Below, one piece after another: positions 20,544 to 29,344 of a stretch of 64,000 nucleotides of DNA (position 1 is its first letter; every line of letters starts with the position of its first letter). The translations under genes and the position numbers were made by a program. The DNA is from Pseudoalteromonas rhizosphaerae (GTDB lineage Bacteria; Pseudomonadota; Gammaproteobacteria; Enterobacterales; Alteromonadaceae), in contig NZ_CABVLM010000006.1 of the NCBI RefSeq assembly GCF_902498845.1, positions 186,001 through 250,000 of the forward strand. The letters are read 5' to 3'. The notes beneath the pieces were generated by a model. It was not told the DNA's origin, did no database searches, and saw only the letters and a list, made by a program, of their open reading frames with translations.

Positions 20544-22700
20544 CTAGTGACTACGTTTTGCTTCATGCACGCCTTCGATTTGGTCTAATTTTGATAGTAA
20601 TCGATTGGTACTTGATAAATCATGTACTTCCACTTGCATGGTAAACAACGCTAATTGACGGTCATCTACGGTTTCCATATTCATATTCAGCACATTAACT
20701 TTTTCATTGGCCAGTACCGAACTAATATCACGTATAAGCCCAGCTCTGTCACTTGCTTCAATTTTAATACACAGAGCATAAGAGCCGTTAATTTCGTCTG
20801 ACCAACTAACCGCAATAACACGCTCAGGATGTTGTGTTCTTAGATTATTAAAAGAATCACAATCAGTCCTATGCACACCTATGCCACGCCCTTGCGTGAT
20901 ATAACCGATTATTGACTCACCAGGAACTGGGCGGCAACATTTAGCCACATGGCTCATTAAACTACCAACCCCATCAACCACGATACCATTTTTATCACCG
21001 CTGATTTTAGTCGGGTTCTTAAAGCGGATGACGGGCTCGTCATCAGAGCGATCCGTGATAAAATTCAGCAACTGATTTAAACGCACATCGCCGGCGCCAA
21101 TCGCAACCATTAAGTCATCTAACTCTTTAAAGTTATAGCGAGTAATAGCCGGCTCTAAGTTTTTGTAGGTCAGATCGAGCTTTTGCAATTCGTTATCTAG
21201 AATTTCTTTACCAGCACTGAGATTTTTATCGCGATCGAGTTGTTTAAACCAGTGGTGTATTTTCGCTCTCGCGCGGGATGATTTAATATATCCCAGTGAT
21301 GGATTTAACCAATCGCGGCTAGGATTCGGTTGTTTTTGGGTTAAAATTTCAACCTGATCGCCGGTGTGTAATTGATGGGTAAAAGGCACAATTTTGCCAA
21401 ATACTTTTGCACCAATACAACGATGACCGACATTTGAGTGAATATAATAAGCAAAATCCAGTGGTGTTGCGCCCAGCGGTAAATCAAAAATATCGCCACG
21501 GGGGGTAAAAATATACACCCGATCTTCGACCACTTGATTTTTTAGCTCTTCGGCTAAATCGCTGCCATCAACCACTTCTTCTTGCCATTGCAATAATTTA
21601 CGCAACCAGCTAATTTTTTGCTCATACCCAGAACCACGCCCAGGTAACGCCCCTTCTTTATACATCCAGTGCGCAGCGACTCCGAGCTCAGCATCTTGGT
21701 GCATCGCGTGGGTACGAATTTGGATTTCAACCGTTTTGCCTTCTGGGCCAAATACTACGGTATGAATAGATTGATAACCATTTTGTTTAGGGGTGGCAAT
21801 ATAATCATCAAATTCTTTATTTAGATGGCGCCAATTGGTGTGTACGATCCCCAGCGCACCGTAACAATCTTGCAATTCATCCACCACAATACGCATGGCG
21901 CGAATATCAAATAACTGGTCAAACTCGTAATTCTTTTGCGCCATTTTTTTGTAAATACTGTAGATATGTTTTGGCCGACCATATACCTCGCCTTTAATAC
22001 CTGCTTGAGCCAGTTTAGTTTTAACTTGCTCAACCATATCTACCATATAAGCTTCGCGACCTAGGCGCTTATCATCCAATTGCTTGGCAATATTTTTATA
22101 CACATCAGGGTGCAAATAGCGAAACGATAGATCTTCCAGCTCCCACTTTAATTGCCCAATCCCTAACCGGTTAGCAAGTGGCGCAAAGATATCAGCGGTT
22201 TCTTTTGCAGCAATCACCCGCTCTTCTTCGTTGGCGTTTTTAACCTCTCGTAAATGACATACCTGCTCAGCAAGTTTAATAACCACAGCGCGCACATCTT
22301 CAACCATCGCCAATAACATACGGCGTATATTATCAACTTGAACGGTGCCAGTACCTTGATGAGCCAAAGTGCTAATAGTAGCCATTTGTGCAACACCCGT
22401 TAGCAGAGTTGCCACATGGCTCCCCATCACATCGCTTACTGTATCGATGTCGATTAGATTAGCCAAAAAACTCGGCGTAATATATGCGGTAGCGAGGGTG
22501 TCTGCATCGAGATTCATTTCCACCAAAATTTCGACCATTTCCATGGCAATATTTTGTTGCTGATGATTATGCAGTTCAGCGCAAAGGGTATTAGCTTTAC
22601 TTAATAGTTCGCGCTTTTCTTGCGTTAAGTTAAGTAAACCAAGTCGTGTGCTAAAATCACCCGGTTTGTCGTGTTGGTGTGATTGCCGAGTAGCTACCAT
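20544..22700 (-). CDS. relA: (p)ppGpp synthetase I
   Basis: 718 residues. The N-terminal HD region has no HD metal-binding pair (VAQMATISTLAHQGTGTVQV), so hydrolase activity should be absent as in RelA rather than SpoT. The synthetase domain has YGRPKHIYSIYKKM and VDELQDCYGALGIVH. A TGS domain (VYIFTPRGDIFDLPLGATPL), a zinc-finger-like segment (SHVAKCCRPVPG) and a C-terminal ACT domain follow. It makes the alarmone on stalled ribosomes. It lies 8 bases after rlmD and 8 bases before mazG. Confidence 0.97.
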   Translation of the reverse strand: MVATRQSHQHDKPGDFSTRLGLLNLTQEKRELLSKANTLCAELHNHQQQNIAMEMVEILVEMNLDADTLATAYITPSFLANLIDIDTVSDVMGSHVATLLTGVAQMATISTLAHQGTGTVQVDNIRRMLLAMVEDVRAVVIKLAEQVCHLREVKNANEEERVIAAKETADIFAPLANRLGIGQLKWELEDLSFRYLHPDVYKNIAKQLDDKRLGREAYMVDMVEQVKTKLAQAGIKGEVYGRPKHIYSIYKKMAQKNYEFDQLFDIRAMRIVVDELQDCYGALGIVHTNWRHLNKEFDDYIATPKQNGYQSIHTVVFGPEGKTVEIQIRTHAMHQDAELGVAAHWMYKEGALPGRGSGYEQKISWLRKLLQWQEEVVDGSDLAEELKNQVVEDRVYIFTPRGDIFDLPLGATPLDFAYYIHSNVGHRCIGAKVFGKIVPFTHQLHTGDQVEILTQKQPNPSRDWLNPSLGYIKSSRARAKIHHWFKQLDRDKNLSAGKEILDNELQKLDLTYKNLEPAITRYNFKELDDLMVAIGAGDVRLNQLLNFITDRSDDEPVIRFKNPTKISGDKNGIVVDGVGSLMSHVAKCCRPVPGESIIGYITQGRGIGVHRTDCDSFNNLRTQHPERVIAVSWSDEINGSYALCIKIEASDRAGLIRDISSVLANEKVNVLNMNMETVDDRQLALFTMQVEVHDLSSTNRLLSKLDQIEGVHEAKRSH

Positions 22701-22708
22701 AATGCGCT

Positions 22709-24034
22709 CTACCTCCGTTGAAATAACGCCATCGTTTCGATATGCCCCGTGTGTGGAAACATATTCATTAGCCCTATTTTTTCAAGTGAAAATGCAGCTT
22801 GCGTAATAATTGCGCTGTCACGGGCTAAAGTCACAGGGTCGCAAGATACATATAAAATCGTTTTAAATTGCTTCAGAGGCAGTTGCTCTAAAATAGCTAA
22901 GGCACCGGTACGTGAAGGGTCCAGTACTAATACATTCAACTCTTTACTAAACCACGGAGCTTGCTGCATTGTTTGCGTTAAATCAAAACAATGAAAATGA
23001 GCATTGGCTATATGGTTAGTTTGCGCATTTTGCGCCGCCATTGCAACCGCAGAAGCCACTCCTTCAACACCAATTACACTTTTTGCGTTGTTTGCCAGCG
23101 CTAAAGCGAAGTTACCAATCCCACAAAATAGGTCTAGTACCTGTTCGTGCCCTTTTAAATTCAGCCAGTCAACCGCTTGAGAAAGCATCGCTTGATTTAC
23201 CTGCGCATTGACTTGAATAAAGTTTTCCAGCCCAAACGTAAATTTTAGTCCAAGCTCAGGTAAGCTATAAAAAGGCATAGGTAAATGGCTGTGGTTAATT
23301 TGCTGAGTATCTCCTTGCCATATTATTTGCCACTGATGATCAAGCCCCTGCTGTTCAATAGTTGCTTTTAGCTTATCACTGATGCTTTTAGTGTGGCGGA
23401 TCACCACAAAATTTTGCTCATCTGCTTGGCATAATTGTATATGGCTAACACTGCGAAGTTCGCCATATTGGTTCAATAACTGATCAAAAACAGTAAAAAT
23501 TGCGGCAAAATCGTCACTCAGTACTGCACACTGCTGCACACTGACAATTTGTTTAGAACCTTGCGCGCGATAACCAACCCGCATTTTTTTTGCGGTTTTA
23601 TCAAACATCACCGCTAACCGCGCACTGCGACGGTAGTGTGTCGGCTCACTCAATAACGGGGCTTGCCAGTTCATTGCGTCAAGCTTGGCAAACTTTGAAA
23701 ACAGCTGGCTCACCGCCACTTGCTTTTCAACTAATTGTTGGTCAAGTCGCAAATGCTGTAATTGGCAACCACCACATTGTTGATAATGTTCGCAAAACGG
23801 TTTAACCCGTGCTTCACTGGCCTGCTCAACTTTTATCGTTTTAGCCGCGCTATAACGAGCTTTATCTTCGGTTAGTTTGGCCTTAACCGTTTCACCTGTC
23901 AGTGCACCGCTAACAAAGCACACTTTATTATTATGCTTGGCAATCCCCCGACCTTGATGATCCATTCCTGAAATGGCTAATGTTAACGACTGCCCAGAAA
24001 GGGTTTTCTTTTTTGCTTGGAAAAACTGCGCCAT
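22709..24034 (-). CDS. rlmD: 23S rRNA (uracil-1939-C5)-methyltransferase
   Basis: 441 residues. A TRAM domain opens the protein (about 10-65). The iron-sulfur cysteines appear as C-x5-C-GG-C in FCEHYQQCGGCQLQHL with a fourth in SVQQCAVL. The SAM site reads VLDLFCGIGNFALALA and the catalytic cysteine is in YVSCDPVTLARD. It heads the relA-mazG transcript, as in E. coli, and is divergent from barA. Confidence 0.95.
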   Translation of the reverse strand: MAQFFQAKKKTLSGQSLTLAISGMDHQGRGIAKHNNKVCFVSGALTGETVKAKLTEDKARYSAAKTIKVEQASEARVKPFCEHYQQCGGCQLQHLRLDQQLVEKQVAVSQLFSKFAKLDAMNWQAPLLSEPTHYRRSARLAVMFDKTAKKMRVGYRAQGSKQIVSVQQCAVLSDDFAAIFTVFDQLLNQYGELRSVSHIQLCQADEQNFVVIRHTKSISDKLKATIEQQGLDHQWQIIWQGDTQQINHSHLPMPFYSLPELGLKFTFGLENFIQVNAQVNQAMLSQAVDWLNLKGHEQVLDLFCGIGNFALALANNAKSVIGVEGVASAVAMAAQNAQTNHIANAHFHCFDLTQTMQQAPWFSKELNVLVLDPSRTGALAILEQLPLKQFKTILYVSCDPVTLARDSAIITQAAFSLEKIGLMNMFPHTGHIETMALFQRR

Positions 24035-24132
24035 CGGGCAACACCTTAAATATTGATTCTACGAGGGTGATTGATTACTAGCTTATAAGTATATACTCTT
24101 TAACTAACTAATAATGATAACAACGTTCACTT

Positions 24133-26898
24133 ATGACTAAACTTGGTTTGCGCGACTCAGTTTTAACGCTAACACTTATTCCCACAGTGATTATCGGATT
24201 ACTACTTGGCGGCTATTTTACAATAAATCGTTACATTGAGCTTGATGAAATTTTATATCAGCAAGGTGCGACTATCTCCGAGCCCCTGTCGATTGCCATT
24301 GAACAGCCATTATTAGCAAAAAATAAACAGCTACTAAACCGTTTGATCAGCCATGCGCATAATAAACACTCTCCAGCAATTAAAACCATCGCCATTTTTG
24401 ACGAGCATAATGAACTGGTATTAACCAGTAACTATCACCGTGACTTTGATGATCTACTGCACAGTGAGTACTTGCAAGCAGGAAAAAACACCAAAGTAGT
24501 GCCCAGCGACCACTTAATTACATTTTTTACGCCGATCATCAACCACTCAACGCCAGACGCACAGTGGAATAATGCAACGTTTCAAACATCCCTTGGCACT
24601 GTGGTTATTCAGCTCAACAAAGACCAAGCGATTATTGGTCAGCAACAGGCATTACTAGTCAGCGGTATTGTCATTATTTTAGCCTTAGTGTTGGCGGCTA
24701 TTTTAGCCATCAGGCTTAGCCATATGTTTATGACCCCATTAAATAAGTTAGTACTGGCTACCGACAAATTAATCGAAGGGAAAAGAGAAACCGGCCTAAC
24801 CGCTCCGATGATGGGCGAGTTTGAATTATTACGCCAAGGGCTAAACACCATTTCTGATACTATGGTGATGCAAAAAGATGAAATGCAAAAGCACATCGAT
24901 CAGGCGACCAGTGACTTGCGCGAGTCGTTAGAATTATACGAAACACAGAATATTCAGCTCAGTATTGCTAAAACCGATGCCCAAGACGCCAACCGCGTAA
25001 AGTCGGACTTTTTAGCGAAAATGAGTCACGAACTACGCACACCACTCAATGGTGTAATTGGCTTTACTCGTCAATTACATAAAACACCGCTTAATAAACA
25101 CCAAAAAGATTACCTCGATACCATCGAACTCTCAGCCAATAGTTTAATGACTATCATCAGCGATATTTTAGATTTTTCGAAGCTTGAAGCAGGCGCCATG
25201 GAACTTGAGTCCATTCAATTTCAACTACGTGACACAATAAACGAAGTACTTACGCTACTGGCCCCCAGTGCGCATGAAAAACAATTAGAGCTATCGATTT
25301 ATATCAACTCACTGGTGCCTGATAACATTACTGGTGATCCGACCCGCTTTAAACAAATTCTGATCAACTTGATTAGTAATGCAATTAAGTTTACTGAAAA
25401 AGGCTCAATTAAAATTGATGTTGGCCATCGTTTACTTGATGAAGAACGGACCTCAGTGTTAGTGTCGGTAACCGATACAGGCGTTGGCATTCCAATGGAT
25501 AAACAAGATGCCTTGTTCACTCCTTTTGGACAAGCTGATTCAAGCATTACCCGTAAATTTGGTGGCACAGGCCTTGGCTTAATTATTACCAAGCACATAG
25601 TTGAAACCATGGGTGGCCGCATTACCTTAAACTCAGCACCTGGTAACGGCACCTGCTTTACTTTTAATGGTGTATTTAGGCTTCCAAGCCATATTTATAA
25701 CAGCGACTTACCAAGTAGATCTCTTGCAAATAAACGTATTTTATACCTAGAACCGCATGAACATACCCATAATGCGGTGCTCTCTTTACTCACCGAGTGG
25801 CAAACAAGGGTTACTGCGTGCTTTGACCAAGAAACCTTTTTACAAGAGTTAAACAAAGAGTTTAATTACGATATTTGTATTATTGGTCATGTTGCCGCTG
25901 TTGACGAAATGCAACGCTTAAAAAGCTATATCAAAGCAGTCCGTGAATCGACTGACTACCTGTATTTAATGCTTAATTCGGTATCGCATAATATGCGCGA
26001 AGCATATATTGGCTGTGGTGCAGATGCGTGTTTAAGTAAACCGCTGAACCACCGCAAGCTCTGTGAAGTGCTTGCAGCACCTTATCGACTCGATCATCCC
26101 GTACACAATATTGAAGAAAATGACGAAAAGTTATTACCGCTAAAAGTATTAGTCGTTGATGATAATGATGCCAATTTAAAGTTACTTTGTACTTTATTAG
26201 AAGAGCAAATTGAAACTATCGATACCGCTCATAATGGCTCACAAGCCTATAGTTTGAGCAAAAGCCATAAATACGACATTATTTTTATGGATATTCAAAT
26301 GCCCATTATGGACGGTATTACCGCCTGTAAACTGATCCTAGAATCATCCTTAAACGAAGATACCCCTATTATTGCAGTCACAGCACACGCCTTAGCAGGC
26401 GAGAAAGAGCAACTTATTACCGATGGCTTTAAAGGGTATTTAACTAAACCTATTGATGAAGATATGCTGAAACAAATTATCAGTGATCATAGTCCACAAT
26501 CACCGCTGCGACGAGACAAAAGCCGCAATGAGCTAGTTGCTATTGAGCCTCCTTTTGTAAGCTCTTCACTGGATTGGCCATTAGCACTGCAACGTGCCGG
26601 CGGTAAAAACGAACTGGCGCTTGAAATGCTTAATATGTTGTTACTCAGTGTGCCAGAAACCCTGCGACTACTTGAAGAAGCAACCGCCAGCCAAGATTGC
26701 GAACATGTGCTAAGTATTATTCATAAATTTCACGGTGCTTGTTGTTACACAGGCGTACCCAAGCTCAAAGCACTCGCTGAAGCACTGGAAACCGCGTTAA
26801 AAGGCGATTGTGATTTAAGTTATATTGAGCCTGAGCTTTTTGAGCTGCAAGACGAACTTGAAAACCTGATGACCGATGCCGGCTTAGCCGAACATTAA
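24133..26898 (+). CDS. barA: Hybrid sensor histidine kinase BarA
   Basis: 921 residues with the full BarA layout. Two membrane helices (about 8-30 and 172-195) flank a periplasmic sensor. A HAMP follows (about 195-250). HisKA has MSHELRTPLNGVIGF with His299. The HATPase includes NLISNAIKFTEKG and GGTGLGLIITKHIVE. A degenerate receiver is followed by an intact receiver (VLVVDDNDANLKLL, FMDIQMPIMDG). The C-terminal Hpt has HKFHGACCYTGVP (His864). It signals to UvrY, which drives CsrA-sequestering RNAs. csrA lies only 1.5 kb downstream. It is divergent from rlmD. Confidence 0.95.
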   Translation: MTKLGLRDSVLTLTLIPTVIIGLLLGGYFTINRYIELDEILYQQGATISEPLSIAIEQPLLAKNKQLLNRLISHAHNKHSPAIKTIAIFDEHNELVLTSNYHRDFDDLLHSEYLQAGKNTKVVPSDHLITFFTPIINHSTPDAQWNNATFQTSLGTVVIQLNKDQAIIGQQQALLVSGIVIILALVLAAILAIRLSHMFMTPLNKLVLATDKLIEGKRETGLTAPMMGEFELLRQGLNTISDTMVMQKDEMQKHIDQATSDLRESLELYETQNIQLSIAKTDAQDANRVKSDFLAKMSHELRTPLNGVIGFTRQLHKTPLNKHQKDYLDTIELSANSLMTIISDILDFSKLEAGAMELESIQFQLRDTINEVLTLLAPSAHEKQLELSIYINSLVPDNITGDPTRFKQILINLISNAIKFTEKGSIKIDVGHRLLDEERTSVLVSVTDTGVGIPMDKQDALFTPFGQADSSITRKFGGTGLGLIITKHIVETMGGRITLNSAPGNGTCFTFNGVFRLPSHIYNSDLPSRSLANKRILYLEPHEHTHNAVLSLLTEWQTRVTACFDQETFLQELNKEFNYDICIIGHVAAVDEMQRLKSYIKAVRESTDYLYLMLNSVSHNMREAYIGCGADACLSKPLNHRKLCEVLAAPYRLDHPVHNIEENDEKLLPLKVLVVDDNDANLKLLCTLLEEQIETIDTAHNGSQAYSLSKSHKYDIIFMDIQMPIMDGITACKLILESSLNEDTPIIAVTAHALAGEKEQLITDGFKGYLTKPIDEDMLKQIISDHSPQSPLRRDKSRNELVAIEPPFVSSSLDWPLALQRAGGKNELALEMLNMLLLSVPETLRLLEEATASQDCEHVLSIIHKFHGACCYTGVPKLKALAEALETALKGDCDLSYIEPELFELQDELENLMTDAGLAEH

Positions 26899-27824
26899 CG
26901 GCAGATCTGCTTAAGTGATTTACCACTTTTTAAGCTACTGATCTGCCAAGTTACATCTGTATCTTGTTGCACCAGACTTACTTTGGCAATGTCACTAAAC
27001 ATAAAATCACCGGGTACATTAAGTCGCGTTAAATTTTGTGATAATGGTTGCTGACAATAAGGGCCTGTATCACCGTGGATCACTAATACCGGCTTTTTTA
27101 CTGTGTTTGCAAATTCCGCCAAAGCATCACGATACACTTTAAAACCATCACACTGTTCTGGCTGAGTTTTACTGCATGCCGGTTGTGCTGTTTGATGGGT
27201 GTAAATATCTGCCTGAAAAGCAATCACATAACCTTTGGCTGCTGGGTTTGCTTGCGCTAACCAGTTAAGGTTGTTGCCGTCTCTTGTATCAGCTTGTTGA
27301 TAAGCAAGTTGTTTATCACTTTTTAGCACCTCTCGACGGCCATTGTGGGTGCCTGCAATATGCAGCGTTATAAACTCTACATCAGCGAACCGCCAACGCG
27401 CATTTTCGTGCATGCTAGGCTGTTGCTGAAAATCAACTAAGGTATTGGCTTTTTCAAGGTATTTATCATCAAACATCAAGGTTTTTAAAAATACCAAGCG
27501 CTCTAATTCATCATAACGAGGAGTTAAATTTTTGCGGTCGCAATCAGTCCATTCATTGTCACCGGGGGTGTAAATGAATGGCTGCGTAGTTAAAGAGGTA
27601 AGTAACTGTTTATGCTTCTCAAGCAACTCATTGGTGCAAGGCTCAGAACCGGATTTCATATCGCCAACATGGATCAAAAAAGCATGCTCAGTCGTTTTTA
27701 TTTTTTTACCCAAAGCCCCTGTTGGCGCTAAATTCATTTCATCAATTGGAGTATATGGCATATCCCCCATCACCAAAAACACATTACTGGACAGTGCCCA
27801 AGTCAAACCAATTAAACTAAACAT
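26895..27824 (-). CDS. Exported metallophosphatase-like protein
   Basis: About 309 residues. ATG 27824 is preferred because AGGGG lies about six bases upstream; ATG 27830 touches that site. An N-terminal signal peptide is followed by the calcineurin-type first block MGDMPYTP, then HVGDMKSG, a PGDNEWTD motif matching the GDNE block, VIAFQADIY and VIHGDTGPY. These give most metal ligands of the metallophosphoesterase fold, with Asp/Asn/His in the right order. The substrate is unknown. It converges on barA and overlaps its end by 4 bases. Confidence 0.72.
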   Translation of the reverse strand: MFSLIGLTWALSSNVFLVMGDMPYTPIDEMNLAPTGALGKKIKTTEHAFLIHVGDMKSGSEPCTNELLEKHKQLLTSLTTQPFIYTPGDNEWTDCDRKNLTPRYDELERLVFLKTLMFDDKYLEKANTLVDFQQQPSMHENARWRFADVEFITLHIAGTHNGRREVLKSDKQLAYQQADTRDGNNLNWLAQANPAAKGYVIAFQADIYTHQTAQPACSKTQPEQCDGFKVYRDALAEFANTVKKPVLVIHGDTGPYCQQPLSQNLTRLNVPGDFMFSDIAKVSLVQQDTDVTWQISSLKSGKSLKQICR

Positions 27825-27951
27825 CACCATCCCCTATCACGCAAATAGATCTTAAGCTCTCATAGTAACAAACAAATGAACAGTTAAAAGAACGGCTTTT
27901 TGCGACTAAGCTTGCTAAAATAACCGCACAGTAATCCTGAATTTATTAATC

Positions 27952-28419
27952 ATGTCATTTAGCACCACTTATACATTAGATAAACCCTACTTTTACGAAT
28001 GTTTTGATGAGTCTCTGCCTTACAGCGCACAAGCAAAGCCGAAATATGTTTTTTTAGTATTATTGGTTAGTTTAGGACTTACAGCTATTTATTGGTTAGA
28101 AAAACACTATTTAGGAAATTTCTTGATCATGGCCGCAGTACTTGAATGTGTTGCTTTTTATTATCGCAGGCCTTGGTGGGTAACGCGGCAAATGCTTAGT
28201 CGAGCATCAGGCTCTGAGGCAACGTTAACTATTGATGAAAGCGGTTTTAAAAGCGAAAACCCACATAAAAGCTATCAGCTAGCATGGCAAGATATTGATG
28301 AAGTAATTTTTACTGTTCGCGGTATTATTTTAAAAAGTCGTCGCGGCATGCAGTACGTTTCAAACAGTGTACTGAGTGATGAGATTATTGAATACATAAA
28401 AAAAAGAGCCACTAAATAG
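27952..28419 (+). CDS. YcxB-like small membrane protein
   Basis: 155 residues. Two adjacent membrane helices occupy about 28-45 and 50-70. A soluble C-terminal half has TIDESGFKSENPHKSYQLAW and a later RGIILKSRRGMQYV. The combination of two helices and a 'D.DEI' strand pattern resembles YcxB-like proteins, whose role is unknown. The stop codon lies inside the terminator hairpin it shares with csrA. Confidence 0.55.
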   Translation: MSFSTTYTLDKPYFYECFDESLPYSAQAKPKYVFLVLLVSLGLTAIYWLEKHYLGNFLIMAAVLECVAFYYRRPWWVTRQMLSRASGSEATLTIDESGFKSENPHKSYQLAWQDIDEVIFTVRGIILKSRRGMQYVSNSVLSDEIIEYIKKRATK

Positions 28420-28428
28420 TGGCTCTTT
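28403..28428. terminator. Bidirectional terminator, YcxB-like gene and csrA
   Basis: AAAGAGCCACTA pairs with TAGTGGCTCTTT, a 12-bp arm with two central A residues. Upstream A runs give a U tail on the minus strand for csrA. The hairpin overlaps the end of the plus-strand gene. Confidence 0.75.
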
Positions 28429-28445
28429 CATATCAATTAAATTGA

Positions 28446-28637
28446 TTAAGCATTGCCCGGATTCGGGTTAGACTTTTCAGCTTGAATACGCATGTAAATT
28501 TCTTCACGGTGTACCGAAACGTCTTTAGGTGCATTAACACCAATACGTACTTGATTTCCTTTAACACCTAGTACAGTGACAGTTACTTCGTCACCAATCA
28601 TTAGGGTTTCACCTACTCGACGAGTTAGTATTAGCAT
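28446..28637 (-). CDS. csrA: Carbon storage regulator CsrA
   Basis: 63 residues from [18 protein letters not shown]. The start at 28637 is chosen because all CsrA proteins begin MLILTRR, and GGGAG lies upstream; a longer frame adds seven unrelated residues. The RNA-binding residues of strand 1 (L4, R6) and the late VHREEIY (R44 region) are conserved. It is a homodimer that binds A(N)GGA in mRNA leaders. BarA, encoded nearby, is the top of its usual control pathway. Confidence 0.96.
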   Translation of the reverse strand: MLILTRRVGETLMIGDEVTVTVLGVKGNQVRIGVNAPKDVSVHREEIYMRIQAEKSNPNPGNA

Positions 28638-29344
28638 TCTCTTGCTCCCGTATTCCAATAAATTAAAAGATTCCGCGTCTGTATATTAAAGAAAATAAGC
28701 CTTAATAGTAAGTAAAAACTCTAAATCGATTCATTTTCTGTTAAAAAAACTCTTTATAATGCGCCTATTGCCAATTCTAAGTATGTTTCATCTATTCAAA
28801 CTAATATTTTAATATCAGATCTTGATACGTGTTTACGTTAATCTATAAAAACAAACTTACTACACTAGGATATGATTTCATAGTCACTGCCTCAATAGCG
28901 ACTTTAGCAACTTTAGCAACTTTAGCAACTGAGCAACCAACAGAAATCTCTTTACTGTTAATATAATGGTGGTTGTCATTTAATACTTCAAGTCGTTACT
29001 AAAATCTTTTCTGTGCACTATAACGGTAGTCGATATAAGCATAGCCTATTTTTTCAAAGTTATGATTAATCTTAACTATTTGGACGCAGTTATCGAGAAA
29101 AAGTTTCAATAAAAATTAGTTTTATCATCGCTGTGGAGAGTTTATGGAGATGGTTCCGAGTTTTTTCGTAATTAAGGTAAATCCAGTGGCAATAAAAAAT
29201 GCGGTAATGTGTATTTAGTAAGGTATGCCGTTTTAGCTATAAATTTAGGACGTGGCTTAGCTGTTAAAGCAGATTTAGAGTGAACACCTTAAGAGACTCA
29301 ATTGAGCCTCCTAAAGTGTTAAATCAACTTTACGTACTGAGCTA
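28638..29344. other. Long gap between alaS and csrA
   Basis: About 700 bases with no convincing gene. The csrA promoter should lie at the low-coordinate end. A 9-bp tandem repeat is at 28901-28930. An imperfect inverted sequence at 29283-29320 lies just past the alaS stop. Many gammaproteobacteria have a shorter gap here, or an aspartokinase gene in related marine genera; no trace of that gene is recognisable by eye. Confidence 0.6.
28901..28930. repeat. 9-bp tandem repeat (ACTTTAGCA, 3.3 copies)
   Basis: Three exact copies of ACTTTAGCA followed by ACT, with a related partial word in front. It lies in the csrA upstream gap. Confidence 0.8.

Noticed and set aside
29283..29320. Terminator of alaS
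   Set aside because: The inverted sequence is imperfect and has no T tract on the minus strand, so I did not list it as a terminator.
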